Assembly: GCA_013400155.1 (NCBI GenBank)
Contig: VXBM01000551.1
Location: 444,086-508,085 of the forward strand
Origin: Helopsaltes ochotensis
Lineage: Eukaryota > Chordata > Aves > Passeriformes > Locustellidae
DNA length: 64,000 nt
Direction of reading: 5' to 3'
Of the stretch, positions 1 through 13,874 are shown in pieces. Position 1 is the stretch's first letter. Each line of letters begins with the position of its first letter. Under the pieces are notes generated by a model. The model made no database searches. It worked only from the letters and a program-made list of their open reading frames with translations, and had not been told where the DNA came from. The position numbers were made by a program, and so were the translations under genes.

Positions 1-3000
1 CAGCTGTTTTATCATTGCATTCTTTGATTGCTTTGCAGCTCTTTATCAGCAATAGATGGAATCACCAGTGAACTGCTGCCTCAATATTCTTTCTTCTTCT
101 GACCATTTAGGAATATGCTAAAGAACATATTGCAGCATGGAATAGTCGACTTTGTTGGCAAATTCTATCCACTGTGACAAATGATGTTTTACCCATGCCT
201 TCATTTACCCTAGCGTATAATCCACTATTAGCCCATATGAAAACATTCCCTGTTATCCCATAGTCTCTTCTTAGATTTTTTGCAAAAAATCATGATAAAC
301 TGCTTTGGGAAATATATTTACCATATCCGGAAAAAAACAGTCAAACCTGATTTTCTTGTTTTTCTTTTTTTTAAACAGAAGATGAAGGCTTATTCCAATA
401 TATGTTCCCTACTTGTCCATCTAATATGTATATTCTTCAAAAAGGTTTGCTTTAGATTACCTAACAGTGAATTTACTGATATGTAGTAATGTTTTAGCTC
501 TTTCATGTCCAGGTTTCTTTAGAGCTCCTAAGTGAATGTCATCTCTGTCTGTAGATGTATCTTTTCTTTTTTGTCCGTTTGCTCAGACACCTCATTCATA
601 AATAACTAGATTTCAGAAAGAGCCATCAATAAACAGATTTGAGAAAGATCCTCTAACATTTTTCCCCATCAAAAAGCCTTACCATTTGAAAAATCTCAAC
701 CAGTTCTTTCTAAAGGTACATAAAAAAAAAAAAAAAGTTTAATTTTTCAGCTATAGCGTCTCCTTTTTCATACATTAATCACTTCTTGGACTTACAGGTC
801 TCCAAAACATCTACTTTTTGAATGCATACAGAATAATGATTTATTACTCATGTCTATGCTTTCAATTCTTCCCTTAAAACATTTTTTTAAACTCATGTTC
901 TTTATCCACAGCATCCTTCTTTCCAATAACCAAATAATCTATTACTTCCAATAATCCCTTCACAACGCATACCAGCAACAGGCATTTGCTGCAATGTGTC
1001 AATATGCTTTGAGTAGGGAAAGAAATGACCACATAGTCTTATATGTATTAAACAAAAAGTCTTGAAGAGTGAGAGAGGCACTACTTGTCCTTGCCTCATT
1101 TAATAGTACAACAGCATACACAGTGTGTAAGTGTGTAGTATCTTTACCAAGAGAGAAGTTTCAAGGCACATACAGCATACTGGACAATTATCACATCATC
1201 CTTGAAAACAGCAAGTAATCTGTCAATTCAACATACCCAAGTAGTTCAATATTTATATATATATATATAATATATATATTAAAAAAAAAAGTGCAAAATG
1301 ATTCCAGATGAGTGACCAAATCTTCTGGTCACCACTCCAAGCAGGAATGGTTAGGTAAAGGCAATTAGATTTTATTTATTAAAGGGAGATGGTTATCCCT
1401 GAGGTGTAGTAGGATAAGGATACAAGGTAATGAAAGAGCGGAATCTTTATTATCATTCAGTGGGATACCTGGGAAATGCACACACAATGAGCTCACAAGG
1501 GCTCAGAATTCAATTGATGATGTTAGAGACAACATGTCTTTTGGAACAAAGGGGAAGAGAGGAACATCTCTACGAAACCTTCAGTTTTAAACCAGAACAA
1601 GAAGGGAAAAACATTGCTAGCTGAGGATAACTGCCCACAGAAGAAAAAGACTAGGAGAACCTGAATGGCTATAGTAATGTGTGAATATGAAACAGAACAG
1701 AAAAGGAGGTTTGATGCCCCAGAGGAAAAAAAAAAAAAAGGAAAAAAAAAGGATAGCATGAAGGAACAAAATACATGCTAACTCTGAAATAAGACAGGAA
1801 TATCAGGTATTGGCAACTCAAGGAGAACCAAGTCAGTACATTGGAACACACAAAGAAAAAAGAAGGGACATTCAGAGTTCCAGATGGAATTAAAAATTAT
1901 ACTCGTAAGTAAAGGCTGGAGATTCACAGCAACACGTGAAGGGGCTGGTAGTCCTGGTTTAATCTCCAGATGGGCTTAAAATCACAAGAGCAGGTCTGTG
2001 CAATCACAGCTTCCTTGCTACTTGCCACAGTCTGCTCATGGAAAGGGATCAGAAAACTAAAATGGCATAACATTTGTTAATGCAACTGGCACGTGGACCT
2101 GCAACTGGGAAGCGTCACAAGGAACCTGAGAAACAATTACAACCCCTCAAAACCAGTACTGCCCAATTCCCACTGGGGGAAAAATATGAAGGACTAACTG
2201 TTTCAGGGAATACTTGGAAACAAATAGATATGTATGAACTTGAGAGGCATCAAGTCACAAGAGGAGTAAAATGGCTAAGAGATTAGACTAACCAATAGTT
2301 AAATGATGAGTGGTATAAGAAGCATCTGTAGTATTTGACTATTGAGGTGCATTTATTTAAGGAAGTAATTTTTCAAGAGAGAAATTTGACTTGAACGTTC
2401 CTGGGAATAGCTACCTAGGATCAAAGTCAACACAACTGTTAAGAACAGCTTTAAACTAAGAAATGATGATTTCCTTCCACTAGTGGAAGGAAAAAATATA
2501 GGGTAAATGAGAACCCAGACATGGATTAAATAATCTAGTGGTTACAGGAGAACATATGGTAAATAAAAAGAACAGACTGTGAACAGCAATCAGGTAAAAT
2601 AAGATGACATGCCTGAGTCTGCTCTACGTAACAATGTAGTTACAACTCTGATGTGTAAAGTTTTCTCAACACAATAGAAGATCTTAAATTACATTTATAG
2701 GATGTAAAAATAAATATTAAGGAAAAAACATAATGCTATAAGGCATTATGAAGAAAACATTTTTTATGACATCCATGGTCAGACACAATCTTGGATAATG
2801 ATCACTGGAACATCACTGGAAAGTGAAAAACTATTTGCTATTGTGACAGGAGACAAAACTTCCTGACAAAGACTGGAACTGACTACAGTAAGTAGCAGGT
2901 AATGATTGTGGTGGAGATGACTCGCTACTGAATGTTACAACCAACAAATGTGAGTTACAAACACCCAGAAATACCCATTACACTATTTAAATTTTATTTT

Positions 3001-3409
3001 GCCATTTAGTGAAGACCTGAATACTTTAACATTGAAAGCTGAGTTAGTATAAATTAAATCAAATGGTGAAAATAACAGTTTCATAACTCAAGTATCATAA
3101 ACTTCAGTAAACCTAGAGGGCTCTTCAAGGAAATGAACTAAGAAACCAAATGAACTAAGGAATTTAGACACTGAAGTATCTTTCAATGATAGTAGGATAC
3201 CTAGGAAACTGAATCCCAGACAGCTAGAGCAGAGTCCCAATCTGATTAAATGAAGAAATGTTACAAAGTAGGCTACAAGCTACAAGTGAAGAGCTGAAAA
3301 ATGCTGCAAGGATTATGAGGGTCATTTAACGTCAAGAAAAACATGGAAATTGAATGGAACTTGCCAATTTTTTTCCTGGCACAGTACAGCAAAGAAGAGC
3401 TAAAAACTG
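1..3409. other. A/T-rich DNA, no gene seen
   Basis: There is no coding exon, RNA gene or interspersed repeat that I can identify. Open frames here are under 80 codons, are rich in F, K and I, and show no domain pattern. The only structures are simple ones: a 15-base poly(A) at 722-736, an AT-dinucleotide tract at 1251-1290, and an A-rich tract near 1727-1751. Old, unrecognisable repeats could be present. Confidence 0.6.
1251..1290. repeat. (AT)n microsatellite with poly(A)
   Basis: An alternating AT tract, self-complementary and able to extrude a hairpin, runs directly into ten A residues at 1281-1290. It is interrupted once (TATAATATAT) in the middle. It is a simple-sequence repeat with no sign of a function. 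Confidence 0.9.
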
Positions 3410-3502
3410 AAAAGGAAAAAAAAAAGAAAAAAGAAAAAGAAAAAAGAAAAGGAAAAAAAGGTATATCATGATTTGGTTAGTTTGGGGGGAAAAAAAAAAA
3501 AA
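3410..3502. repeat. A/G-rich polypurine tract next to gap
   Basis: An almost pure purine stretch of A runs broken by single or double Gs covers 3410-3461. A short mixed segment follows, then a G6 run passing into A up to the first N at 3503. Long polypurine tracts are hard to sequence and assemble, which probably explains the gap that follows. Confidence 0.85.
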
Positions 3503-4302
3503 NNNNNNNNNNNNNNNNNNNNNNNNNNNNNNNNNNNNNNNNNNNNNNNNNNNNNNNNNNNNNNNNNNNNNNNNNNNNNNNNNNNNNNNNNNNNNNNNNN
3601 NNNNNNNNNNNNNNNNNNNNNNNNNNNNNNNNNNNNNNNNNNNNNNNNNNNNNNNNNNNNNNNNNNNNNNNNNNNNNNNNNNNNNNNNNNNNNNNNNNNN
3701 NNNNNNNNNNNNNNNNNNNNNNNNNNNNNNNNNNNNNNNNNNNNNNNNNNNNNNNNNNNNNNNNNNNNNNNNNNNNNNNNNNNNNNNNNNNNNNNNNNNN
3801 NNNNNNNNNNNNNNNNNNNNNNNNNNNNNNNNNNNNNNNNNNNNNNNNNNNNNNNNNNNNNNNNNNNNNNNNNNNNNNNNNNNNNNNNNNNNNNNNNNNN
3901 NNNNNNNNNNNNNNNNNNNNNNNNNNNNNNNNNNNNNNNNNNNNNNNNNNNNNNNNNNNNNNNNNNNNNNNNNNNNNNNNNNNNNNNNNNNNNNNNNNNN
4001 NNNNNNNNNNNNNNNNNNNNNNNNNNNNNNNNNNNNNNNNNNNNNNNNNNNNNNNNNNNNNNNNNNNNNNNNNNNNNNNNNNNNNNNNNNNNNNNNNNNN
4101 NNNNNNNNNNNNNNNNNNNNNNNNNNNNNNNNNNNNNNNNNNNNNNNNNNNNNNNNNNNNNNNNNNNNNNNNNNNNNNNNNNNNNNNNNNNNNNNNNNNN
4201 NNNNNNNNNNNNNNNNNNNNNNNNNNNNNNNNNNNNNNNNNNNNNNNNNNNNNNNNNNNNNNNNNNNNNNNNNNNNNNNNNNNNNNNNNNNNNNNNNNNN
4301 NN
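3503..4302. other. Assembly gap, 800 N
   Basis: There are exactly 800 N characters. Both sides are homopolymer A, so the real content may be a longer poly(A) or low-complexity tract, or a sequence that failed to assemble. Open frames that cross it (poly-K or poly-F flanked by unknown residues) are artefacts. The round length suggests an estimated or arbitrary gap size. Confidence 0.98.

Positions 4303-4391
<89 letters not shown>
4303..4391 (+). repeat. 89-base poly(A) run
   Basis: An uninterrupted run of 89 A residues lies between the gap and unique sequence beginning GGTCTGAAG. It could be a retroposon tail, an expanded homopolymer or an assembly end effect. Its unbroken purity argues that it is either young or technical. 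Without the missing 800 bases the source cannot be named. Confidence 0.9.
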
Positions 4392-4393
<2 letters not shown>

Positions 4394-4585
4394 TCTGAAG
4401 CTATCAACAAGAATATGCCCAAACCTAATGACAGGACAAACTGAGGAAACGTTCAAGAATTTCAGGAAGCCACACCTTCTAAACACTTCATTCATCTAAT
4501 GGTCCAACAGGTCTGATAGGCATCACCACTGGTGACATCTGACCATACACTCAAGGAGCAATTAACAAGAGGCTTAAGCAGAAGT

Positions 4586-4884
4586 AGTTGTCAAGACAGG
4601 ACACAGAATGAATGACGCTCACATGCTGAGACGGCCAAGGCAAAAGAAGGGCAGTTTATTTACAAACCTCAACATTTATAGAATTCCAAAAGTGACCATG
4701 GATTGGAAGATGAAAATTGCCACCTCTCCAACCACACTGGTCAAACCAACAGTCCATCAATTCTCTCCTCCTCCATAAAAGAATGCGAGAACAATGATTA
4801 TTTACTTGAAATAGTGTGAGAAACTCCAGTAGGAAAACGTAAACTTCAGCAGGCTTAGAAAAACTTGAGAAGAACAGGGCAACA
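4586..4884 (-). mobile_element. Solo LTR of an endogenous retrovirus, copy A
   Basis: Read on the minus strand this element starts TGTTGCC and ends GACAACT. It carries a TATA-like CTATAAATG about two thirds along (plus 4674-4680) and a polyadenylation signal AATAAA shortly after (TTTATT at 4655-4660). The same arrangement recurs at 52792-53085 in the opposite orientation, with long matching blocks, for example GGAGTTTCTCACAC, TGGAGGAGGAGAGA and CCAATCCATGGTCAC. Flanking GAAGT (4581-4585) and GAAGG (4885-4889) may be a decayed 5-bp target duplication, which would fit an ERVL-like element. No gag, pol or env sequence is attached, so this is a solo LTR. The exact family name is not known to me. 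Confidence 0.75.
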
Positions 4885-7800
4885 GAAGGCAGAAGTTTCT
4901 GTGGTGAAGAAATGGGATGAAAACAGAGACAGGAAAAATCTCATCATTTTATTTCATCAGGCCATGGTAGACAGATCTGCTCTTAGGAAGTTTATAAGCT
5001 CACGACATCTGGGTTTCAACCTTTCAGGTACATCCTGTAACAGGTATGACATCACACAAATTAGCCACATTTAAGTTAATCTTCATACATTTTTATCCAA
5101 ATGGCATCTATATCTCCATGTTGTAATACTGACATTGGCATACTCTGCAGAGCAGTCAGTAAACAGGCAGAGACACAGCAGGATCCTAATTTCAGATTAA
5201 ACTGATCTCTAAATTCCTCTTCAGCATATCTGTACACCAGTTTATGCAATTTTGAGTATTTCTAAGAAAAATTAAGCTATTTCACTTTCTATTTTCCTGC
5301 AGAACTCTAACCAGACCTGTCACTCCCTTGCAAGCCTGGAGATACATGTTAAAGACTCAGGAAGTGGTCATCTTGATGAAGAATTCTGGTTTATAATGAA
5401 GGTCTTAATTAGGGACATAAACTAGCCTGTAAACAAAATTTCAATCACTTGTATAAAAACCTGTGTAATAAGATCAGAGTTCATGCCTTATTGCACAAAT
5501 AGCATTTTTATTATAATAAAAGAGTGTAATACTACTTCTTTTGTAAAGTACACCTATTACACAGTGAAGTCATTGAAGCTACAGGCAAAAAATACCTGAA
5601 TAAGTGCTCTGTAAATCCCATCAATATCATGTTGTCAAATACTATAATTTTTCCTGATTTGGAAAATGATCCCAGTAAACTTATGCTTTGGTTCTTCTCA
5701 CTTTATTCATGTCCAAAATTGTATGAACAGAAGTTGCTGACACCTATCACTTGTAAAATTACACATACTGCTTTCTATAAAAGTGTGTGTATATATATGT
5801 ATGCAAATTAATGTATATTGTACCAGAATGTAACGAACACTTCATTTTCTTAACATACTTTAATAATTTTTACAATATGCAATACAGTGGTAGAGTCCAA
5901 AAAAACTGGTATTGCACTATTTCTTTTGGTTACATTCTCAAAGGAATCAACAGAGATTTTTTGATTAAGCAAACAATGGCACATCATATAACAAAAGCAT
6001 AGCATGGAACAATCACTGAGGGTAAAATATGCTTCTATCTTCATTCTCTGGAACTGAGTTCTTTAATTTTATACTGATCTCTGCTAAACAGGTTCTAATA
6101 CTCCATAGCTCCTCATTCTTACCCTGTACTAGAACTCCAAATTCTCACAAAATCTGCTCAATATATACATCCAATATTTATGAAATGCTTCCTTAACCAT
6201 TTAATATTTCTCCTACAACATAGTCCACAGAGAGCTTTAAATTTCAACACATGGAATAAATAGCAGTGAAAGAATGTCACATTTGATTTTTATGTATAAT
6301 GGATATGTTACAAATTTCCTAGAATGATTTTTTATTTTAGATCTTAATTCTGCCAAGAAGACAAAAACAAACAAAATAGGCACATCACCCAGTGATAAAT
6401 ATTTATTTCTGCTATACTTTATCCTGAAAGAGCGAACCACCATTTCTGCAGTTAGTTTTCAGAGCCACTGCTATATCTGTGTTATCAGTTAGAATAGAAA
6501 AAAAAAAAAATTCTGATTTCACTTAGAGCAGTGACATCAGCCCCAGATTCAGAAACTAAAGGTGGCCTGCTGCCAAGTGGGAAGTCCTGCACACCTGCCT
6601 AGTCCTAGTCCTAAACCAAGCTTACATACAATCCGCCTCACCCAGGTGTGTTAATACAGCTGCGGTGTGAATCACATCAGGGTCTGATCTCATCTTTTTT
6701 CCTCTCAGGTTACTCTTCCCTCAGGTCGCTACAGATTCAGCTCACAGTATTGCTACATGACGACTTTTGCCAGCAGAAGGGTGGGGACAGATCTGTGTGC
6801 AAGAGAAGGCCCTTGTCTAAGAGACAAAACCGCATCTAGTATTTAGCAGCATGTACTTCAGACATCTAAGAGTGATTATAGACACTTCTCACTCTAAGGT
6901 ACTCCGTGACACTTCTCACAACCACACCATTAGATTCCTGTCTCAGTAATTACTATATTAATAGCTATTTAATCTTTAGTTCACGCAATCCGAAAAAGAT
7001 TCTTATCGCACACAAAGCCGTTTTGTACTGCCAAAGACAAAAAAAGCAGTTTCAGCACTTCTCTCAAAACACACGGAGATATTCAGTAACAGCAGGGTGT
7101 GCTGGACCCACATGCAGCCTATTCCCCACTGCTCTGTAGGTGACAGAACCACCTCTGTGAGACCCTCTGACTTGTGTGCACACCCACAGATGCTGAAAAA
7201 CAGAACAAGCTCCAGCTGCTGAATCCACTGGCATCAGAACAGACACACAGACGTGTATGTGCACGCACATACAGAAACATGCAGTACAAAATAGCACTCA
7301 TGCAGCAGTATGTGACTGCTGTATTTCTACAGTACTTCTGTGTTTGCCCTACATGTGTATTTATGAAATTATGTTCTCCATATCAATAAAACTCTATTAC
7401 AGAAATGTATTTTTGTTGCATGAATATATGTGTATTTACAAAATACATATAGATGCTATATATCTATCCAGCATCTCTGCACAGAGATCTTCACATCATA
7501 TACACACACACATGTATTTTTCTCCAATATGCTACCCTAATATCTCTCATAATTTAGCAGAGGATATAATTCTCATCCAAAGTTTTTAAACCTCCTTAAA
7601 AAAGTATTACTCTGTTATGAAAAAATAGCTCTGAGATATTGATTTTAAATACCATAAAAATAAAATTTTGATCTAGTTTATTTTCCATAGATGTGAGAGA
7701 CTGAAATGTTAATGACTCAGACAATCAGCCATTTACAAAAGCAGCAGGATGCTTTGCTGAGACCAGGTGGAGAGATTCCTGTGTGTTGGAAAAACGTCTG

Positions 7801-8077
7801 ATCTGCATAAGACAAGAGGGGCTGCACACTCACTACCAGAGGATGACCATGACAAACCAACCTTTGTCTAGCAACAAGCGGGGTTTTGAGCCAGATAAGA
7901 GAGAAGGCAGATAAGGAGCAACTCCTGCTAGGTGGGATAGTGCTTTTTATCTTGCCAATGTCCTCTCTTACACAGTTTCTCAGGTGAGAAAACTCCCCTC
8001 CGATTCACATAGGCCTGAAGGTGTTCATCCCTTCCAATGCGTCATGACTGGTACACTACCCTGATGAGAGAGGCAGC
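4885..8077. other. Non-coding stretch, no gene seen
   Basis: A/T-rich DNA with scattered short open frames and no recognisable product. There is a short A run near 6499-6511 and a small CA tract near 7500-7511. Nothing resembles an exon series or an RNA gene. Confidence 0.55.
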
Positions 8078-8655
8078 TGTCATGCCTTGGAGGGTGTCAC
8101 AACCCATCAAAGACCCCCAAAGTGCCCCCAGACTCATTTCTGGGGCCTTCCACCTTAGGACTACGCATGATCCACAGTGTTGCAACAACAGACAGTGTAA
8201 AACTCACCCCTAGGGGAGGTACCTGGGTGCTCCCACCTGAACTGAACCAATTTTAATCCACTGAATTTTATGTGGTGGGACCTTCCCCACCCCCAATGAA
8301 TCAGGACTGTGACCATAATTTTGACTAACTCACATCTAAATTGCAACAATCAAGTCTTGTTGCTGGATCCACCGGTGGTGATATCTTTCCATTATCTACT
8401 CTTATCTTTTCTCTTTCTTTTTCTCATGTATTTTCTTAAGTGATATCTTTGTACTTTAGTTGTTATATTAGTACAGATAATAGCCAAAATGGCTACATAC
8501 CTCCTTTCCATTGAAGGCAAAGTGTTATAAAATAAACCCTACATATAGATATATGAACACTGGTCATTCAGTGTCATTTCATTCTAATCCACACCAAGGG
8601 ATCTATTAACAAGAACCTCAGCTACACTTGCCTTTAAGGGCAGGTTGTAACAACA
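8078..8655 (+). mobile_element. Probable ERVL-like solo LTR
   Basis: The segment starts TGTCATGCC and ends near GTAACAACA, which fits TG...CA termini. It has a GC-richer first half, a pyrimidine-rich stretch around 8390-8440, and TATAAAATAAA containing AATAAA at 8531-8536 about 120 bases before its end. That order (U3, TATA-like box or poly(A) signal, short U5) is typical of retroviral LTRs. The wording of the sequence resembles ERVL-type LTRs I associate with songbirds, but this is from memory and unchecked. I see no clear target duplication and no adjoining retroviral coding sequence. The ends are accurate to perhaps 10-20 bases. Confidence 0.55.
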
Positions 8656-10594
8656 GAGCCCAACATTGCCTAGAAAAAAAGTACTACTTTAATGACAACT
8701 ACATTTGATGCATTTTAAAGTAATCAGATCACCAATTTCAGGCTAGAATTAGAACTATTCTATTAATTACTCTAAACCTAGTACAGGAATGAATTTATAG
8801 ACATTTGTATTTTGCCCAGCTGTCAAGGATACAAATTAAACAGCCCAAGTAAAACCTATAATTCAGTAACTATCTTTAAATTAGCAACTGCTATAAGCAA
8901 AACCTCTCTAAAGTCCTTTAGTGTGGCAGCTGCATATCTTTAGGTGCAGGAGAGCAAGCTGCCCAGAATCCAGCTACAGGTGGGAAACTGGAATAACTTT
9001 GTAGGACAGGAAGCTATGTTGCTCCTAAGTGACAGAACATCAGAAGACAAAATGACTTCAAATACCAATACAATTTTCACTTCAGTTGCCAACACAGAGC
9101 TCATATGCTACAAGGCCATGAGCAACCACCCCACCCCAGGTCTGGCTGCAGAAGCAGATGATTACAGCAGATAATTCCGCAGTCACCCTGGGAGGAGGTA
9201 GCCCAGGCTCTGCCAATTCAGGAGAATCTAGTAATCTTAACTGTCTCCAAACTGGAGATGCCTCATTCAAGGCTGAGATTCTCCCTTCTTTCGCACTCGA
9301 CTGCATTGAATTAGCTACCTCTTGCAGATGGTCATTTTAGTAAAGATTGATTAAAAAAAAAACCCCACATTAATGACATCTGCCTCCTAGGTGTTATTTG
9401 TCTCAAATAACCAAATTTGCCCCTCCATAGATGACAATTTCCTTGACTTTTCTCTTAATGTTAGAGCACACAGACAATGATTTCCTGCTACCTGTCCAAT
9501 TTGTTTCTTTTCTGTGCTGTTATCTTTACTACACTTCTGAGAATAACCTGATCTTTTTTATTCCTTTTTGTATCTTTCTTTTATCTGATGTAAATTAAAA
9601 ACAATTTTTAAAAGCTGCTATCTTATTATAGTTCTTATTTTTCATGCAGAATGGAAAATTATGTATGTCCTTACTACTCATGTATTCAAGGAGTATCTGC
9701 CTCCCTTTGGCTCTCTTATATCTCAGACCTGAAAAATTGTATCTTCCACATGCTTGAGTTGATTTCCCTAAAATCCACCTTTGTTTCTCATTCTCCTAGT
9801 TATTGGCCTGATGATCTTTTCAAACCTTTCTAAACCAACTGGAATCATACAACCTTTAAACAGCCACTAGAAAATGGCTCCGGTGGAGGTTTCGACCTAG
9901 AAAGAACCCAGTGTGGCATTTTTGACAATGGCCATTTTGGTTCTATACTAAATTATTAGTTTTGAATGAATGATCCTGTAGACAGACTACTTGGGCTATG
10001 AGAATATCAACTGATTATACAGTGTCTGCCTGAAGTAGCATTGAGGATTATGCACCATATTTTCTAAGGACTGTAATTGGTCCGTGGAACAAATTGCAGC
10101 ATCTCTGAAATGATTCACACACATTAGGCCCAAGGAATAAACAGCATGAGAAAAAGCACAAAGCACATTTCAGATCACATTTGCACAGAGAAAGTCATTA
10201 ATCAATCACAATTCATATGAGATACTGGTATCCCTATGTAAGAGGCAAACAGAAGTCTGTTGATATTGAATCACAACATCACCTTGGAAACCCCCTTTCA
10301 ATTGCACCAATAAGCATCCTAATAAAACTCTGTATTTAAAAAGTATTTAAAAAGAAATACTTTCTAGTTCTTAAAACAATTATTTAAACTATAATACGAT
10401 CCAAGTTTTTTGATTTTATCAAGAAGTCTCTAACCATGCAAATTATATCTTCCTTTTTTCTTTCAAACATATGTCTCCTGGTATCTCTTTTCTCAGACTT
10501 TTCCGTATTTTTTTAGTTTTTATGTAAATTGTATAAATACTTAACCACCACTCATTATCAAACCTGTTAGTTTTCAGACAGCCATCTCAGGTAC

Positions 10595-10619
10595 ATATGT
10601 AATATGTAGTATTACATAT
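10595..10619. repeat. Perfect 10-bp inverted repeat
   Basis: ATATGTAATA (10595-10604) is followed by a five-base loop TGTAG and the exact reverse complement TATTACATAT (10610-10619). It is A/T-rich, has no T run after it in either direction, and no transcript context. It is more likely a chance palindrome or a repeat relic than a regulatory hairpin. Confidence 0.8.
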
Positions 10620-13600
10620 CTTGCCTCCACCTGGACCCTTACACCTTAATTTAGGTTTGTGGATAGCTTCACTTGAATTTTATAACTTGTGTTGGGTTCT
10701 GTGCAACCACAGCCAAATTCATCAGCTACTTAAAGTGATCAAATCCCATGTGTGCCTAGAGAACCTGCAACCATACAGACTTTCAAAGAAGATATGAGTA
10801 CACTCTGTGCAAACCCGCACCTTCTGTCCAACTGCAAGAAAAACCCAGCAATTAACTTTTCCCCACTCTCTGTTGTGGCCCACACTTCAGCAGTGCCGCA
10901 TCTCTATCTGGTGCCCATGTCAGATGCCATGACGTCATCACTCTGCGGATTTTCCAGCTGGCCAGGGATCCAAAGATTGCTGATTCCAAGGAGCCAAATG
11001 CACACAGTGACTTAGTCACAAAGATTCCTTATACTCCTTAGACTTACCCAATGGCGCATTTACTTCTATTGCAGAAATGCAACATTCTATTTTTATAGAG
11101 CTCAGATTTTCTGCTTGAGCCATTGATCTTGTTAGCCTTTTTGTTTGTTTCAAGACCATCCAAGCTCATGAATGCAAGAATCCGTTTTGAAACCCAAGGA
11201 GGCCAACACAGATGGTTTTAACCATGTCAGTGTCAAGTCACATTCAAATGGATTTCCTTCTCCTTGCACAAAAGCAGCTATTTTTAAAAACTGTAAAACT
11301 GCACACATCTGGGAGTACTTACAGTACTAGTAATCCCTATATAGTATATGTTGTCATCGCTAGTAGGAATTCCCTCTTCCTTGACCACAGGCCAAAAGAA
11401 CACAACTTCTTTTTGAAGCAGCTCCAGTTGATGTGGGCTTAATTTCAGATTTTTGGCCATACACTTATCACAGATTATTAGTAATGTTTCAGTTCCGAAA
11501 GTTTCTACTACGGAACACAGCCAGCATACTATGCCATAAATACAGAGACTAGTATGAATACAGACACTGTATTCTTTATTACCCTACCTGTTTCACTTCA
11601 TGGTGAAGAAACAAACTACAATGAGGAGTCAGGGATAGTGAACCTCCACATTTCTTGATAGATTTTCAATAACCTCCATCAACTCTTTTCTCTGATGGTG
11701 TTACTTGGTCAGAGGACTACTGAGTGGTTCAGTATTCATCAGAAAACAGCTTATGCTAACCCCATTCATTGCATCTACATTGGCTTTTTTTGTCCCTTTA
11801 GAAAATATTAGCAATATTCTAAAACGAGACTTTTTTGGTTCCTTTTGTGCTTTTATCCTAGTCCCCTTTCTAACACATCCACGGCTTCATTCTATACAAA
11901 AACCCTCCCCTTTGTTGAGTATTTGCTAGTTTTGAGGGTTATTTAGCAAAACTGTCAGGGAGTTGTTTCTATTTCAAGGAATTCTGTTAATTTCATGCCA
12001 TTAAGAAAGGTTCAAGACAAGACTAAACAAATCCCTCCTCTTCACTGAGCTCCCACTCATTATGCCTCTATCCCTGGAGCCAGGAAACATTCAGTGAAAG
12101 AAACAACTTTGAAAGCATACTGCTCTCTTGCAATTTGCCTCACCTAGCCCACACCTGCATGAGGAACTCACATGGATGAAACTTCAGGATGTTTTCCCTG
12201 ACACTTATTAAGAAGTTATTTATCATACGGGAGTCCCAGCCACTATTTCAGCCCTTGTATTTTTTCTTTCCAGCTTTCTTACCAAATTTTACAGGCAAAA
12301 TAGCCAGGCTTAATTATTTCAGTCTTGGTTAAAGGCATGTCACCAACCACCACCCAACTGATTTCAATGAGTTAGGAGGATTTACATTGTGTCAGGAAGC
12401 AGCAAAGGTGGGCTGCTCCCTGAGGAAGTACAAGCCCCAAGGTGAGGGATGACCCAGGGCAGGCAGTGCCTTGCAGTGACCACAGCAGTGTCCCACATCT
12501 GAACCCAGGACATAGATCACACTGCTTACTGGGAACAGGCCCCTCTGGTAGTCCCAGAGATGGCAAAATGATGAACCAGGTCCAGAGACCACACGGGTCT
12601 CCAGCCTGTACGAGAGAAAGAAGTAGAATTGAGGTTAAAACAGGTCCAAAGTCAACCCAGACAACAAAGACAAGACAGAAGACAAGCAATAAAGAACATC
12701 TAAAGGCATCCACTTGGGAGACAAGGTCTGAGGTCTCTCCAGGAGTATGGGTGACACTAGCAGTCCCAAGCTGGAGCTGAAGGGAGGCTCCTGGGTCCGT
12801 GGACACAGCCCTATGGAGGCTGTTTAGAGTAGTTAAAGGCTATTGGAGCTCTAAGAGCCCTGATATTTATTTCCTACATGTTTACCCCTCCAATTTAATT
12901 TTTACCACATCTACTACCAGGTTTCCTTGCCCAGAGTCACCATGCCAGTGCACTTTAAAGCCAGACCTGTGTTATTGCCCTCCAGCTGTCTGGACCAGAA
13001 CCAAAATTTTAGGTTCACCCTTATAATTTTATCTGCTGCTTCTATTTTATATCCTTCCATTCCTCCAACAACTGAATGATGTTTCATATCTGACACTTGT
13101 GAATGTCAGCTCTACCCAAATTTACAGGTATGCTTTTTGTGTCCAGGTCATTGTTTTCGTTTTTGTTGTTTTGCACAAAAAGACCAAATAACTGAGTTTG
13201 GGGTTTTTTTCCTCCTTCATTTGCATATTGGTGTGATTTGATTTCTCTCTGAGCTCAAATTGAAGCTCCCTTCTGGTTAGTAGCAGTACATTAGCCATTT
13301 GCTACCATGATTGTTCCAGCTTGGTCCCACAGGAACGTAGATCATCAGTTTGTGCCTTGGAAACTGGATCCTGTTTCAAGCACCTGCACAGGATCTGCTC
13401 ACTAAGAAACTGACATTTCTGACATTTATCTATCTGTAAGTTGGCTCTATTATGAGTCACAGATGATGGGCTCACAGTTTGTTTAATTAGGAACAAGCAT
13501 GTAAAGTCAAATGGCATGAATTAACATATTTTATCCCAGGTTTATCTTTTACAGACCTTTGCTGCAAATGTTTATGTGAAACTAGCTCTCCCATTTCAAC

Positions 13601-13842
13601 TTATGGCAATTGCCTAATTTCTATTTCACATTTCCTTCTTTGCCTCACAGTCAATTTAGCGAACCAGGCATTTTGAAACTTCTTGAAAATGCCTTTGACT
13701 TGCACGTAAGTCAAATCAGGTTTCGGTGCCACTGCATAAGAATTTAAGTCATTTATATGTCTCCTATATTCATGTTCAAAAACAAAAATGTAAGTAAAGC
13801 TCTGACTCACTACAACAATTTAGCAGCAAATAAAGAAAGCAA

Positions 13843-13874
13843 TCACAGAATTTATGTCTCACAGAATTTATGTC
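13843..13874. repeat. Exact 16-bp tandem duplication
   Basis: TCACAGAATTTATGTC occurs twice in direct succession, followed by a related fragment ACATGTCACAT. It lies about 65 bases from the 3' end of the CR1 copy at 13940. It is probably a replication-slippage duplication. Confidence 0.9.

Noticed and set aside
3332..4499. Open frames of 318-387 codons on both strands
   Set aside because: They consist of Ns plus poly-A/poly-T homopolymers (poly-K or poly-F) and are artefacts of the gap.
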